From: Verrucomicrobiales bacterium
Lineage (GTDB): Bacteria > Verrucomicrobiota > Verrucomicrobiia > Limisphaerales > J093
Direction: 5' to 3'
Assembly: GCA_015075445.1 (NCBI GenBank)
Contig: JABTUJ010000053.1
Span: 1 to 39,581 of the forward strand
Length of the DNA: 39,581 nucleotides
Shown here: piece by piece, positions 1 through 9,300 of the stretch
Layout of the letters: each line of letters starts with the position of its first letter
Position numbering within the stretch: position 1 is the first letter of the stretch
Position numbers and translations under genes: made by a program
Notes under the pieces: model-generated
Seen by the model: only the letters and a program-made list of their open reading frames with translations
The model's database searches: none
What the model was told of the DNA's origin: nothing

Positions 1-1
1 C

Positions 2-1537
2 GCCAGCCCCGCCGAAACCCAGCTCGCCCTCGCCCGCGAGGCCCGCCGCCTCAGCGGCCTCGAGGAGGTCGCCCTCGCCTTCGACGCCCGCCCCCTCAAA
101 CCCTTCGGCCGTTACCAGCGCCCTTACTGGCTCACCCTCTGCAAACGCGAGGAGCTCGACGCCCTCCTCAACCGCTACGCCATCCTTCCCGAAGGCGCCG
201 AGCCCGCCGCCGAACCCCCCGTCCTCGCCGAGGTCACCACCAGCGGCCAGGCCCTCTTCGCCGCGGCCACCGCCCTGGGTTCCCACGCCCACACCGCCGT
301 CTTCGTCGATCTCCGCGCCAACAACAGCGTCCTCGCCATCGTCCTCCAGGGCCAGGGCGTCGCCACCACCACCATCCCCACCGGCTCCCTCCAGTTCCAC
401 GCCGCCCTCGCCGACGCCGGGGACCGCCTCGCCACCCCCACCGACCGCCCCGGCGGCCGCCGCGACCTCTTCCGCCCCGACGCCGCCCTCGAACTCTACC
501 ACGCCGCCCTGCGCCAGTGGACCGGCGAGATCCGCCGCGCCCTCACCGAATGGGTCGAGGACAACCCCGAATGCGGCCTCTCTCCCACCGCCTTCCCCGT
601 CTTCCTCGGCGGCGTCGGCGCCACCCAGCCCGGGCTCCTCGATTTCCTCAACACCCTCGGCCCCCTCCGCTTCGAGTCCTGGGAAGACCGCGCCACCGCC
701 GCCCACCCCTGGCCGATGGCCGACTACCTCGTCCCCTACGGCGCCGCCCTCATCGCCCTCGGCCGCGCCCCCCAAAGCGCCTCGCTCCTGCCCCCCCCCG
801 AACGCGCTCCGCTGCGCCAGCGACGCACCATCGCCACCCTCCAATCCATCAACGTCCTCCTCCTCGCCCTCACCCTCACCCTCCTCGCCTTCGGCTTCAG
901 CCAGAAACGCGACCTCGTCGACCGCAAGAAGGAACTCACCGCCCGGGCACAAACCGCCCTCCAAACCGCCGTCGCCATCGACAAGCTCTATCGCCAGGTC
1001 AACCTCGACTACGCCGAGATCCAGCCCGTCCTCGAACGCCAGCGCCAGACCCTCGAAACCCTCCAGTCCCTCGCCGCCGTCCGCGCCGCCCGCACCAACG
1101 AAGACTTCTGGTACGTCCTCTTTGCCGACGCCCCCAGCTACGCCTCCGGCACCACCGGCGTGCTCGTCGCCGAATCCCCCGCCGGACGCCCCGACCCCGT
1201 CACCAACGCCCCCGTCGCCTCCCCCCCACGCGAGTTCATTGTCGAAATCTGCGCCCCCCACGAAGGCGAACGGCTGCGCCGCATCCTCAGCGACCTCGTC
1301 GCCCACCTCAAATCTGAGGTCCTTTTCCAGCGCGTCGATACCCTGCCCCCCGAGCGCAGCCGCGACCGCGTCCCGCCGAACGTCGCCATCTCCAACCGCG
1401 TCTTCGGCATCGCCATGGAAATCGCCGGCAACCCACTGCCCCCGCCCGCCGTGCCGCCTCCCCCTCCTCCCCCGGCGAGTGACAGCCGGCGTCCGCCGAC
1501 GGCGCGCCCCGCCGCGCAACCCCGCGCCAACCGCTGA
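2..1537 (+). CDS. GspL-like / PilM-PilN fusion protein (5' end outside window)
   Basis: The frame is open from the first bases of the window, so only the last 511 residues are visible. The first ~240 visible residues look like a cytoplasmic actin-fold PilM/GspL-type domain (a strand such as AVFVDLRANNSVLAIVLQGQ). A single transmembrane helix follows at about visible residues 281-300 (NVLLLALTLTLLAFGF), then a charged coiled-coil stretch and a periplasmic PilN-like domain ending in a Pro-rich tail. This is the GspL architecture: a cytoplasmic ATPase-interacting part joined to a PilN-like periplasmic part. It is the first of four overlapping or abutting genes ending in gspE; the stop lies 2 bp before the next ATG. 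It probably forms the inner-membrane platform that recruits the GspE ATPase. The family is inferred from architecture and context, because sequence identity in this family is low. Confidence 0.7.
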   Translation, partial: ASPAETQLALAREARRLSGLEEVALAFDARPLKPFGRYQRPYWLTLCKREELDALLNRYAILPEGAEPAAEPPVLAEVTTSGQALFAAATALGSHAHTAVFVDLRANNSVLAIVLQGQGVATTTIPTGSLQFHAALADAGDRLATPTDRPGGRRDLFRPDAALELYHAALRQWTGEIRRALTEWVEDNPECGLSPTAFPVFLGGVGATQPGLLDFLNTLGPLRFESWEDRATAAHPWPMADYLVPYGAALIALGRAPQSASLLPPPERAPLRQRRTIATLQSINVLLLALTLTLLAFGFSQKRDLVDRKKELTARAQTALQTAVAIDKLYRQVNLDYAEIQPVLERQRQTLETLQSLAAVRAARTNEDFWYVLFADAPSYASGTTGVLVAESPAGRPDPVTNAPVASPPREFIVEICAPHEGERLRRILSDLVAHLKSEVLFQRVDTLPPERSRDRVPPNVAISNRVFGIAMEIAGNPLPPPAVPPPPPPPASDSRRPPTARPAAQPRANR

Positions 1538-1539
1538 CC

Positions 1540-2406
1540 ATGACTCCTCCTCCCTCCGCCCAGCGCTCCCAGCTCCGGTTCTCCCAGGTGGTCATCCTCC
1601 TGGCGCTGGTTCTCGGGCTCGTCTTCGCGGTCGGCTTCCTCCCCTCCGCCCAGCGCGCCGATCGCCTCGACCAGTCCTTGCGCCAGGCCTGGGACAGTTT
1701 CGCCCGCACCAACCAGTCCAGCGCCGCCACCGCCGGCGTCGCCGAAGACCAGCTCCTCACCCGCCTCCTGCTCCTCGAGAACGCCGCCGCCGACCTCTCC
1801 GGCATCCGCCGCCTCGCCTTCGATCGCGTCGACCTCCCCCCCGAGATCACCGACCACCTCCACACCCCGTTTCAGCTCATCGACTTTGACAACGCCCGCC
1901 TGCAGTGGACCGACCGGATCGCCGCCCTCGCCAAGGCCCGCAAGGTCCAGCTCGCCCCCGCCGCCCTCGCCGGCCTGCCCGAATACCCGTCGGAATCCGC
2001 CCCCGCCCTCCTCTGGCCGCGGCTCCATTTCGCCACCCAGGTCCTCCTCACCGCCATCCACTGCCAGGTCGGCAGCATCCCGCAGCTCACCCAACTCCCC
2101 CCCCTCAGCCACCGCTCCCTCGTGAACAACCGCCGGCTCTTTGAGGAAATGCCCATGCGCCTCGAGCTCGTCGGCCCGGTCGAACCGCTCGCCCGTTTCC
2201 TCACCAGCCTCCCCCTGCACGGCCCCGAGCTCGAAGCCACCGGCCTCGCCGACGTCCTCACCAACAAACCCGCCCTCTTCCTCAGCCACGTCCTCCTCCG
2301 CAAGGCCGCCCCCGACCGCCCCAACGACGCCCGCCTCGAACTCGTCGTCTCCGGTTTCGTCCCGGTCCTCGGCCCCGCGCGCGAACCCCCCTCCGGCCCC
2401 CGCTGA
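1540..2406 (+). CDS. PilO/GspM-like inner-membrane platform protein
   Basis: 288 residues. A short cytoplasmic N-terminus is followed by one membrane helix at about residues 14-33 (VVILLALVLGLVFAVGFLP), then a helical segment (DRLDQSLRQAWDSFARTN) and a long periplasmic domain. This topology and the position directly after a GspL/PilN-like gene and before GspC-like and GspE genes fit PilO/GspM, which dimerises with GspL/PilN. The ATG is 2 bp after the upstream stop, and the TGA overlaps the next ATG (ATGA-type junction at 2403-2408), so translation is probably coupled. No catalytic motif is expected or seen. The exact family name is an inference from order and topology. Confidence 0.6.
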   Translation: MTPPPSAQRSQLRFSQVVILLALVLGLVFAVGFLPSAQRADRLDQSLRQAWDSFARTNQSSAATAGVAEDQLLTRLLLLENAAADLSGIRRLAFDRVDLPPEITDHLHTPFQLIDFDNARLQWTDRIAALAKARKVQLAPAALAGLPEYPSESAPALLWPRLHFATQVLLTAIHCQVGSIPQLTQLPPLSHRSLVNNRRLFEEMPMRLELVGPVEPLARFLTSLPLHGPELEATGLADVLTNKPALFLSHVLLRKAAPDRPNDARLELVVSGFVPVLGPAREPPSGPR

Positions 2407-2912
2407 TGCCCCCCTCGCTCGCCAAAAGCTTCTGGCTCTCCGTCGCCGCCCTCGCCCTCCTCGCCGGGTTGCTGCTCCTGACCCTGCCGCGGCTCGGCGG
2501 CCGCGTCCCCGCCCTCAAACCCCTCAGCAGCGCCACCAACGGGGTCCCCGATAACTGGCTCGCCTTCCGTGAGGCCGAACGCTGGTTCCGCCCCCTCGAG
2601 CTCACCCGGCTCACTGCCCAGACCAACGTCCTCAACCCCTTCTTTACCCTCCACTTCCAGCCCCCCCCACCCCCCAGCACCAAGACCGTCGAGCTCACTT
2701 ACCTCGGTTTCCTCGCCAGCTCCGAGGGCCTCCGCCGCGCCTTCGTCCAGATCGATGACGCCACCCGCGTCTTCAGCAACGGCGCCACCGTCGTCGCCAA
2801 CCACGCCGTCCAGGACATCGCCCGCCGCACCCTCGTCCTCACGAACGCCGACGGCCGCACCAATGTCCTCGAGTTCCGCGTCAAGAAAGCCCTCCAGATC
2901 CCCCTCCGGTGA
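2406..2912 (+). CDS. GspC/PilP-like periplasmic clamp protein
   Basis: 168 residues: a membrane anchor at about residues 8-26 (FWLSVAALALLAGLLLLTL), a linker, and a small C-terminal beta-rich domain beginning near LTYLGFLASSEGLRRAFVQI with a conserved-looking strand-turn pattern (ATRVFSNGATV). GspC and PilP family proteins have this layout: one helix, a linker, and an HR/PilP domain that contacts the secretin. It overlaps the upstream stop by one base and the downstream GTG by four bases, so it is the third cistron of the secretion operon. No secretin gene is visible in the window. The assignment rests on size, topology and context. Confidence 0.5.
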   Translation: MPPSLAKSFWLSVAALALLAGLLLLTLPRLGGRVPALKPLSSATNGVPDNWLAFREAERWFRPLELTRLTAQTNVLNPFFTLHFQPPPPPSTKTVELTYLGFLASSEGLRRAFVQIDDATRVFSNGATVVANHAVQDIARRTLVLTNADGRTNVLEFRVKKALQIPLR

Positions 2913-4672
2913 ACCCTCCCGACGACTCCAAACGCGAGGTCGGCGACGTCCTCTTCGCCGCCGGCAAACTCGACGCCGACCAACTCGAGCTCGTCCGCCG
3001 CCGCCAGAAACGCCTCCGCACCCCCCAGCACCACGCCCTCGTCGAACTCGGCTTCGCCTCCGAGGCCGACACCTACGCCGCCCTTGCTGGCCTCCACGGC
3101 CTCGAGTTCGTCGATCTCTGCCACTTTACCTTCCCCGCCGGACTCCCCGACGAAAAGCGCTTCCCCGCCGCCGTCATCCACAACCACAAGGTGCTCCCCC
3201 TCACGCTCGACGACGCCAGCATCACCGTCGCCTTCACCGAGCCCCCCCGCCAGGCCGAACTCGGCAACCTCCGCCTCCTCCTCAACCGCCAGGTCAAACC
3301 CGTCCTCACCACCCCCAGTTGCTACCACAACGCCGTCCGCCAGCACTTCGGCATCGGCGCCGAAGCCATCCAGCGCCTCGGCGAGGACCGCGAAGGCAAC
3401 GATGCCTCGCCCGACATCGTCTTCCAGGTCGGCGCCAGCGAAAACGATGCCGCCGTCACCGCCGGCATCGCCCGTTACGTCGACCTCCTCCTCGCTGACG
3501 CCCTCCGGCTCCAGGCCACCGACATCCACATCGAACCCTACGCCGGCCGCGTCAAACTCCGCTACCGCGTCGACGGCGTCATGCAGCCCATCACCACCCC
3601 CGACAGCCTCCGCCAGGTCTACGGCGCCCTCGTCTCCCGCCTCAAAATCATGGCCGGCCTCGACATCGCCGAGAAACGCCTCCCCCACGACGGCCGCATC
3701 ACCATGAAAACCGACGCCGCGGCCTACGACCTCCGCGTCTCCATCATCCCCACCAAACACGGCGAGGCCGTCTGCCTCCGCATCCTCGGCCGCCACACCC
3801 TCCTCCTCGACCTCCGCGAGCTCGGCCTCGAACCCGACCAGGAACAGCTCCTCCGCTCCCTCACCCGCCTCCCCCAGGGACTCGTCCTCCTCACCGGCCC
3901 CACCGGCAGCGGCAAAACCACCACCCTCTACGCCACCCTCGCCAACGCCAACGACGAAGGCCGCAAAACCCTCACCATCGAAGACCCCGTCGAGTACCAA
4001 CTCGAAGGCATCGTCCAGATCCAGACCAAGGAGGAAATCGGCCTCGACTTCGCCGCCGGCCTCCGCGCCATCCTCCGCCACGACCCCGACGTCGTCCTCA
4101 TCGGCGAAATCCGCGACCGCGAAACCGCCGACATCGCCGTCCGCGCCGCCCAGACCGGCCACCTCGTCTTCTCCACCCTCCACGCCAACGACAGCGTCAA
4201 CGTCATCACCCGCCTCCTCGACATGGGCATCGACCCCTTCCCCGTCGGCGCCGCCCTCGTCTGCAGCATGGCCCAGCGCCTCGCCCAGCGCGTCTGTCGC
4301 CATTGCGCCGAACCCGACGACGCCCTCTCGGACGAGCTCCGCAACGAAATGGCCCATGCCCTGCGCCTCGCCCCCGACGCCGTCCATGCCCGCCGCGGCC
4401 GCGGTTGTGTCGAGTGCAACGGCAAAGGCACGCGCGGCCGCGTCGCCATCTACGAGTTCTTCGTCATGAGCGAGGCCGTCGCCGACCTCTTCGGCCCCGA
4501 CCTCACGACCGGTGTGCTGCGTTCGGCGGCGCGCCAGCACGGCTGGCGTTCCCTGCGCGATCTGGCCTGGAAGAAGGTCCAGCAGGGCCTCATCCCCGCC
4601 ACCGAGGTCCAGCGCCTCACCTACCGCATCAGGCAGCCGGACGCCCAGCCCCTCCTCGCCCTCGTCCCCTAG
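2909..4672 (+). CDS. gspE: Type II secretion / type IV pilus assembly ATPase GspE/PilB
   Basis: 587 residues starting at GTG, whose GTGA overlaps the upstream stop. The N-terminal ~150 residues are a GspE/PilB-type N domain (DVLFAAGKLDADQLELV...LVELGFASEAD). The catalytic part follows: Walker A GPTGSGKTT at 330-338, the Asp-box region TIEDPVEYQ near 356-364, Walker B DVVLIGEIRD near 394-403, and the His box TGHLVFSTLHANDS at about 416-429. A tetracysteine zinc motif (C463, C466, C500, C503; CRHC and CVEC) is typical of GspE/PilB and absent from PilT-type retraction ATPases. The enzyme is a hexameric cytoplasmic ATPase that powers pseudopilus or pilus assembly. Length and motifs are complete, so it is likely functional. 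It is the last gene of the operon. Confidence 0.95.
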   Translation: MNPPDDSKREVGDVLFAAGKLDADQLELVRRRQKRLRTPQHHALVELGFASEADTYAALAGLHGLEFVDLCHFTFPAGLPDEKRFPAAVIHNHKVLPLTLDDASITVAFTEPPRQAELGNLRLLLNRQVKPVLTTPSCYHNAVRQHFGIGAEAIQRLGEDREGNDASPDIVFQVGASENDAAVTAGIARYVDLLLADALRLQATDIHIEPYAGRVKLRYRVDGVMQPITTPDSLRQVYGALVSRLKIMAGLDIAEKRLPHDGRITMKTDAAAYDLRVSIIPTKHGEAVCLRILGRHTLLLDLRELGLEPDQEQLLRSLTRLPQGLVLLTGPTGSGKTTTLYATLANANDEGRKTLTIEDPVEYQLEGIVQIQTKEEIGLDFAAGLRAILRHDPDVVLIGEIRDRETADIAVRAAQTGHLVFSTLHANDSVNVITRLLDMGIDPFPVGAALVCSMAQRLAQRVCRHCAEPDDALSDELRNEMAHALRLAPDAVHARRGRGCVECNGKGTRGRVAIYEFFVMSEAVADLFGPDLTTGVLRSAARQHGWRSLRDLAWKKVQQGLIPATEVQRLTYRIRQPDAQPLLALVP

Positions 4673-4724
4673 CGCAGCGCTCCCGCCCGGCCGGACGCGT
4701 CACAGCCACCCCACCGTCCGGAAT

Positions 4725-4767
4725 CGCGAAGCGTTTGGAGTGCGGTGTCTTCCAGCGCCGCTTTGCG
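4725..4767. repeat. Short palindromic (REP-like) repeat after gspE
   Basis: The outer arms CGCGAAGCG (4725-4733) and CGCTTTGCG (4759-4767) pair with one mismatch, and the interior holds GCGG/CCGC. It lies in the 280-bp gap between gspE and the SDR gene. It resembles the dispersed short palindromes elsewhere in this window. It is not a convincing terminator because no T-tract follows. Confidence 0.35.
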
Positions 4768-4853
4768 TAGGCCCCCCCCGCACACTCCCGCGGCCCTGCC
4801 GCCGCCCTTCGGCATCGTCCGACCTGCACCGGCTGCCGGCAGGGAAACGCCGG

Positions 4854-4881
4854 TTGACTTCAGAGGCGGCCGGCGTAGCCT
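4854..4881 (+). promoter_or_regulatory. Putative promoter of the SDR-DUF2200 pair
   Basis: TTGACT (4854-4859) and TAGCCT (4876-4881) are separated by 16 bp and lie about 70 bp upstream of the SDR start. The -10 is poor against E. coli TATAAT, but the same TAGNCT form recurs at 30663-30691 with a good -35, which suggests a lineage-specific form. This is an inference from two sites. Confidence 0.4.
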
Positions 4882-4952
4882 CGCCACCATCTTATTTATC
4901 TCATGGTCGTATCTACTGCTGAGGGCAGGCCGACGTCACCACCGGAAAAGCC

Positions 4953-5831
4953 ATGAAGATCGTACTCATCACCGGAACCAGCTCGGGCATCGGGCTGGCC
5001 ACGGCGTTACGGTTGGCCAGAGCGGGGGACCGCGTTTATGCCAGCATGCGCGACCTGCATCGCGCGGAAACCCTCCGGCAAACCGCCACGGCCGAGCAAT
5101 TGCCCGTCGAACTGGTTGAACTGGATGTTGACCGCGAGAACTCGGTGACGGGCGCCGTCAGGCAGGTTCTGGACCAAGAAGGCCGTCTGGATGTGTTGGT
5201 GAACAACGCCGGCATCGCTCCTTTTAATCCGATCGAGGCGGCTTCGGACGATGAAGTGAAGCGGGTTTTCGAGACGAACGTGTTTGGAGCTTTGCGGATG
5301 ATCCGCGCCGTGCTGCCCGTCATGCGATCGCAACGCCGTGGGACCATCGTCAACGTCAGTTCCGTGGCAGGCCGTCTGGGTCCCTCGTGCATGGGCGTCT
5401 ACTCCGCGAGTAAGTTCGCCTTGGAAGCGGCCAGCGAGTCGCTGGCACGGGAAGTCTTCCCGCATGGCATCCGCGTCGTGATCATCGAACCCGGCATCAT
5501 TGTTACCCCCATCCTCGAGAAGGCCTTGGCCAATCTGCCATCCGAGGTGGACTCGCCCTACAGTGCAGCCATCCGGCGCACACGGAAAATCTTCGCGCAG
5601 GGCCAGGAGAACGGCGGCCACCCGGACCTGGTGGCGGAGGTGATCGAGCGAGCGATCGCCGCTCCCGATCCCAAGCTGCGATACCTGGCCGGTGCGGACG
5701 CCGCCGTGTTGGTGGGTGGACGCGCCCGCATGAGCGACGAGGAGTGGATCACCATGGAGCGGCACGCCACCGATGATGAGTACTTCACGGAGTTCGCCAC
5801 ACGGTTTCCGGCAGGCCTGCAACTCCCATGA
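4953..5831 (+). CDS. Short-chain dehydrogenase/reductase (SDR family)
   Basis: 292 residues. A classical SDR: the NAD(P)-binding motif TGTSSGIG at residues 7-14, the structural NNAG at 84-87, the catalytic Ser in NVSSVAG (about 136-137), and YSASK giving Tyr150 and Lys154. Arg33 in the SMRDL segment after beta-2 hints at NADP preference. The C-terminal part (IIEPGIIVTPILEKAL) is typical of SDR proteins annotated as 17-beta-HSD-like or generic oxidoreductases; the substrate cannot be read from sequence. It overlaps the DUF2200 gene by four bases (ATGA), so the two are co-translated. Codon use is more mixed than in the C-ending secretion operon upstream, which suggests a different origin or expression class. 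Confidence 0.9.
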   Translation: MKIVLITGTSSGIGLATALRLARAGDRVYASMRDLHRAETLRQTATAEQLPVELVELDVDRENSVTGAVRQVLDQEGRLDVLVNNAGIAPFNPIEAASDDEVKRVFETNVFGALRMIRAVLPVMRSQRRGTIVNVSSVAGRLGPSCMGVYSASKFALEAASESLAREVFPHGIRVVIIEPGIIVTPILEKALANLPSEVDSPYSAAIRRTRKIFAQGQENGGHPDLVAEVIERAIAAPDPKLRYLAGADAAVLVGGRARMSDEEWITMERHATDDEYFTEFATRFPAGLQLP

Positions 5832-6181
5832 CCACCAAGCCTCGCATTTTCACGACGAGCTTCGCGAGCGTCTATCCTTACTATGTCGCCAAGGCCGAGC
5901 GAAAGGGGCGTCGTCAGTCAGAGGTGGATGCCATCATTTGCTGGCTGACCGGCTATAGCCAGCGGGCGTTGGAAGGCCAAATCAAGGACCAGAAGGACTT
6001 CGAGACCTTCTTCAAGGAAGCCCCGAAGCCGAATCCCGCACGGACCCTCATCAAAGGCGTCGTTTGCGGCGTGCGCGTCGAAGACATTCAGGATCCGACG
6101 ATGCGCGAAATCCGTTATCTCGACAAACTGGTCGATGAACTGGCCAAGGGGAAGGCCATGGACAAGATCTTGAGAGCCTGA
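5828..6181 (+). CDS. DUF2200 domain protein
   Basis: 117 residues, full length for DUF2200. Recognisable family blocks are the N-terminal FTTSFASVYPYYVAKAERKG, the central IICWLTGYS, and the C-terminal IRYLDKLVDELAKGKAMDKI. DUF2200 proteins are small cytosolic proteins of unknown function found in many bacteria. The ATG overlaps the SDR stop (ATGA), so it is the second cistron of that pair. No membrane segment or catalytic motif is evident. The stop lies 8 bp before the first 28-bp-arm palindromic element. Confidence 0.9.
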   Translation: MTTKPRIFTTSFASVYPYYVAKAERKGRRQSEVDAIICWLTGYSQRALEGQIKDQKDFETFFKEAPKPNPARTLIKGVVCGVRVEDIQDPTMREIRYLDKLVDELAKGKAMDKILRA

Positions 6182-6189
6182 CCCGAAGG

Positions 6190-6305
6190 CAATGGGGTCA
6201 AACATTGACATTTGACATTTGGTCCCGCCAGTTAACGACGTGCCGTACCCCGACCTGCTCCCCCCCCGGGAGGGAATTGTCAAATGTCAATGTTTGACCC
6301 CATTG
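6190..6305. repeat. Palindromic element e1 (28-bp inverted arms)
   Basis: The left arm 6190-6217 begins CAATGGGGTCAAACATTGAC, and the right arm 6278-6305 is its perfect 28-bp reverse complement, ending TTTGACCCCATTG. The 60-bp interior is different from that of the other copies. Related copies are at 10416-10534, 13740-13832 and, as a lone right arm, 14246-14273. All have the same orientation. Size and structure fit a REP/BIME- or MITE-like non-autonomous element. No RAYT-type transposase is visible in the window. Confidence 0.9.
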
Positions 6306-6349
6306 GCTTTCGGTTGCGGGAACCGCGCGGCGGTTGCCACACTCGGCGC

Positions 6350-9300
6350 GTGAAGCCGCGTCGCTCCCGGGAACCCCTCCTGCGCCCCGGCAGGCCCACG
6401 GTTCGCGGCGCGCTCGCGGTCGGCCTCCTGCTCGCCGCGCTCGGCACGGCCGAGACGCCAGCCCCGGTCCCGCTGGAGCGCGACTTTCTCCTGCGCACGT
6501 GGCGACAGGAGAACGGCCTGCCCGACAACCGGGTGCAGGCCCTGCGGCCGGCGCGCAACGGCTTCCTGTGGCTGGGCACCCGCAAGGGCGTGAGCCGGTT
6601 CGATGGCAACCGGTTCCTCACTTGGTCGCGTACGACCCACACGCCGTTCGCCAGCGAGGATTGCCGGGCCGTCGCCGAGGATCGCGACGGCGTCCTCTGG
6701 GTGGGCACGACGGGGGGAGTGATCCAACTGACCGAATCGCCCCTCCGCTACGATCCCATGGAGCTCCGGCCGATCCCGACCCCGGTCAGTCGGCCGTCCC
6801 TGAACCAGATCTGGAGCCTGTGCACAACCGAGACCGGTGAACTGCTCGTGGGCACCAGCGTGGGCTTGGTGACCCGGTCGCCCGACGGCATCTGGGCGGT
6901 GGAGGACACCCAGGGGACCGCGGAGTTCAGTCCCATGACGGCGTTCGCCACCCTCCCCGATGGCTCGCAGTGCATCGGGACCGTCCACCAGTTGTTCCGG
7001 CGTGCACGCCCGGGCGCGCCCTGGGTGCGAGAGTTGGACGGGGACAACGATCCGAACACCCGCTGCGTCCACAGCCTGGCCCGCACCGCCGACAGCCAGC
7101 TCTACGCCCTGGTGGGAAACCGGTACGATGGCTCCGGACGGTTGCAGCGACGCGACGCCACCGGCTGGCGCCCGGTCTTGGAACGGAGCTTCAAGAACTC
7201 CACCGAACCGCTCTTCCTGATGGCGGACGCCAACGGCGGCCTCTGGTTCCCGACCACCGGTTCCTTGATCGGCCATTGGCACGACGGACGCATGACTGAG
7301 TACGCCCTGCCTGCGGGACTCGGCAGCGACATCTTCCGGTGTATGGCCGAAGACGCCGAAGGCAACCTCTGGGCGGGCACGGCGCGCAATGGCCTGCTTT
7401 GCCTGCAACCCCGCCGCATCCGGACCCTCCGACCCGAGCATGGCCTGCCCGACCCGAAGACGTGGACGCTGCTGGAGGCGACGGACCGCACGCTGTGGGT
7501 GGGCACCGACGGCGGCGCGGTGCGCTTTCCTCCCACCGCGGAAGGCGCCTTTGCCCCCGGCACCTGCTTGGTTCCCGGGAAGATCCGCGCCCTGACCGAG
7601 GATGCCCAGGGGCGTATCTGGATCGGCACCGGTTCCGGGCTGTATCTCTGGGATGGCCGTGAGGCGACACGGGTCGAGTACCCGGGCGAACCGCACCGTT
7701 ACAAGATCCGCGCGCTGCATACGGGGCGCGACGGCGCCGTGTGGGTGGGCACCGCCCAGGGACTGCACCGCTTCGGCCCGGGCGAGACCAACGCCTGGTC
7801 CGTGGCCAGCGGACTGCCGCACGAGAACGTGTGTGTCCTCCTGGAGGACCGGCAGCGGCGGGTCTGGATCGGCACCGACGGCGGCGGTCTGGCCCGCTGG
7901 ACCCCGGACGGGTTCGAGTGGTTCGACGAAGCCCGCGGGCTGTCGAGCCTGCGGGTCTGGGCGTTGCACGAAGACGCGGACGGCGCGCTGTGGATCGGCA
8001 CGGACCGTGGGCTGAACGTGCTGCAGGGCGACCGCCTTTTCGGGCTCACGACCCGCCACGGGCTGCCGGACAACCTGGTCAACGGGATCCAAACCGACCT
8101 CCGCGGGGATCTGTGGGTGGGACATGACCGCGGCATCTATCGCGTGAACCGTCGGGATTTGCTCGACGTGGTCGCGGGCCGTCGCGACCGGGTTCATTGC
8201 GTGACCTACACGGAGGCCGACGGTCTGGCGAACACCGAGATCAACGGCCAGATCAGTTCGCCCCCCGTGATCGGCTTGCGGGACGGTCGCCTGGCGTTCG
8301 CCACCAATGGTTGCGTGGCGTTGTTTGACCCAGCGGCCTTGCCGGATATCCAGAACGGGCCGCCGGTGCACCTCGAGGAAGTGCGCGCCGGCGGTGTCGC
8401 GTTGTGGTCCGGCCGGCCTTCGAGCGCCCGGCTGCGAGCGGACGGCCGCGCCGGGCAGCCGCTCCGGATCCGTCCGCGGCAGCGGAGCGTGCTGGATTTC
8501 CGGTACACGGCCAGTTCGTTCCGCGCGCCCAGCCAAACGCAGTTCCGTTACCGGCTGCTAGGTCTGTCCCCGGACTGGGTGGAGGCCGGGACGCTGAAGC
8601 AGGCCACGTACGCCAACCTGCGGCCCGGCGCGTACGCGTTCGAGGTGAGCGCGGTTAACCACCAGGGCTATGCGAGCGCCCGGCCGGCGCGCCTGGAATT
8701 CGCGGTCGAGCCCACCTGGCACGAGCACCTGGCCGTGCGTTTGGCCGGCGCACTGGTTCTCGTCGCCGCCGTGGTGGGTGTGGTTCGGGCGCGGCTCCGT
8801 CACCTGCGCCGCTTAGGCCGGCTCGAACAGCAGGCCGTCCTGGCGCGACACCGCGCCCGCCTGGCGAAAGACCTGCATGACGGACTCGGGGCCAGCCTCA
8901 CGGAGATCACCCTCCTCAGCGGCGTGGGCGAACCGCGGTCCCTGGCGCCGGAGATGATGGCCCGTCGGTTCGACCGTCTCGCCCGCAGCACGCAGGAGGC
9001 GCTGCATGCGCTGCGGGACATCATCTGGTCCACGACGCCGAAGGCGGACAGCCTCGATGCCCTGGTTTCCCGCCTGTGCGCCTCGGTCGAACGGGCGACA
9101 GAAGCCGCCGGTCTGCGGTGCCGGCTGGATTTTCCGTCCGAACTGCCGGCGGTCGAGTTCGAACCGGAACTCCGCAAGGACGTGTTGTTCGCGGTCAGCG
9201 AAGCCGTCCACAACGCGGTGCGTCACGCCCACGCGACCGAGATTTCGGTGCGCTTCGCGATCGAAGCGCGGCGGCTGGTGATCGAGGTCAGAGACAACGG

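Noticed and set aside
2699..4540. 613-residue open frame on the minus strand
   Set aside because: Ala/Gly/Glu-Asp-rich shadow of gspE and its upstream neighbour caused by C-ending codons; no domain.
6284..6349. Upstream ATG for the sensor kinase (MSMFDPI...)
   Set aside because: The ATG and next codons belong to the right arm of palindromic element e1; the GTG at 6350 gives a proper signal peptide.
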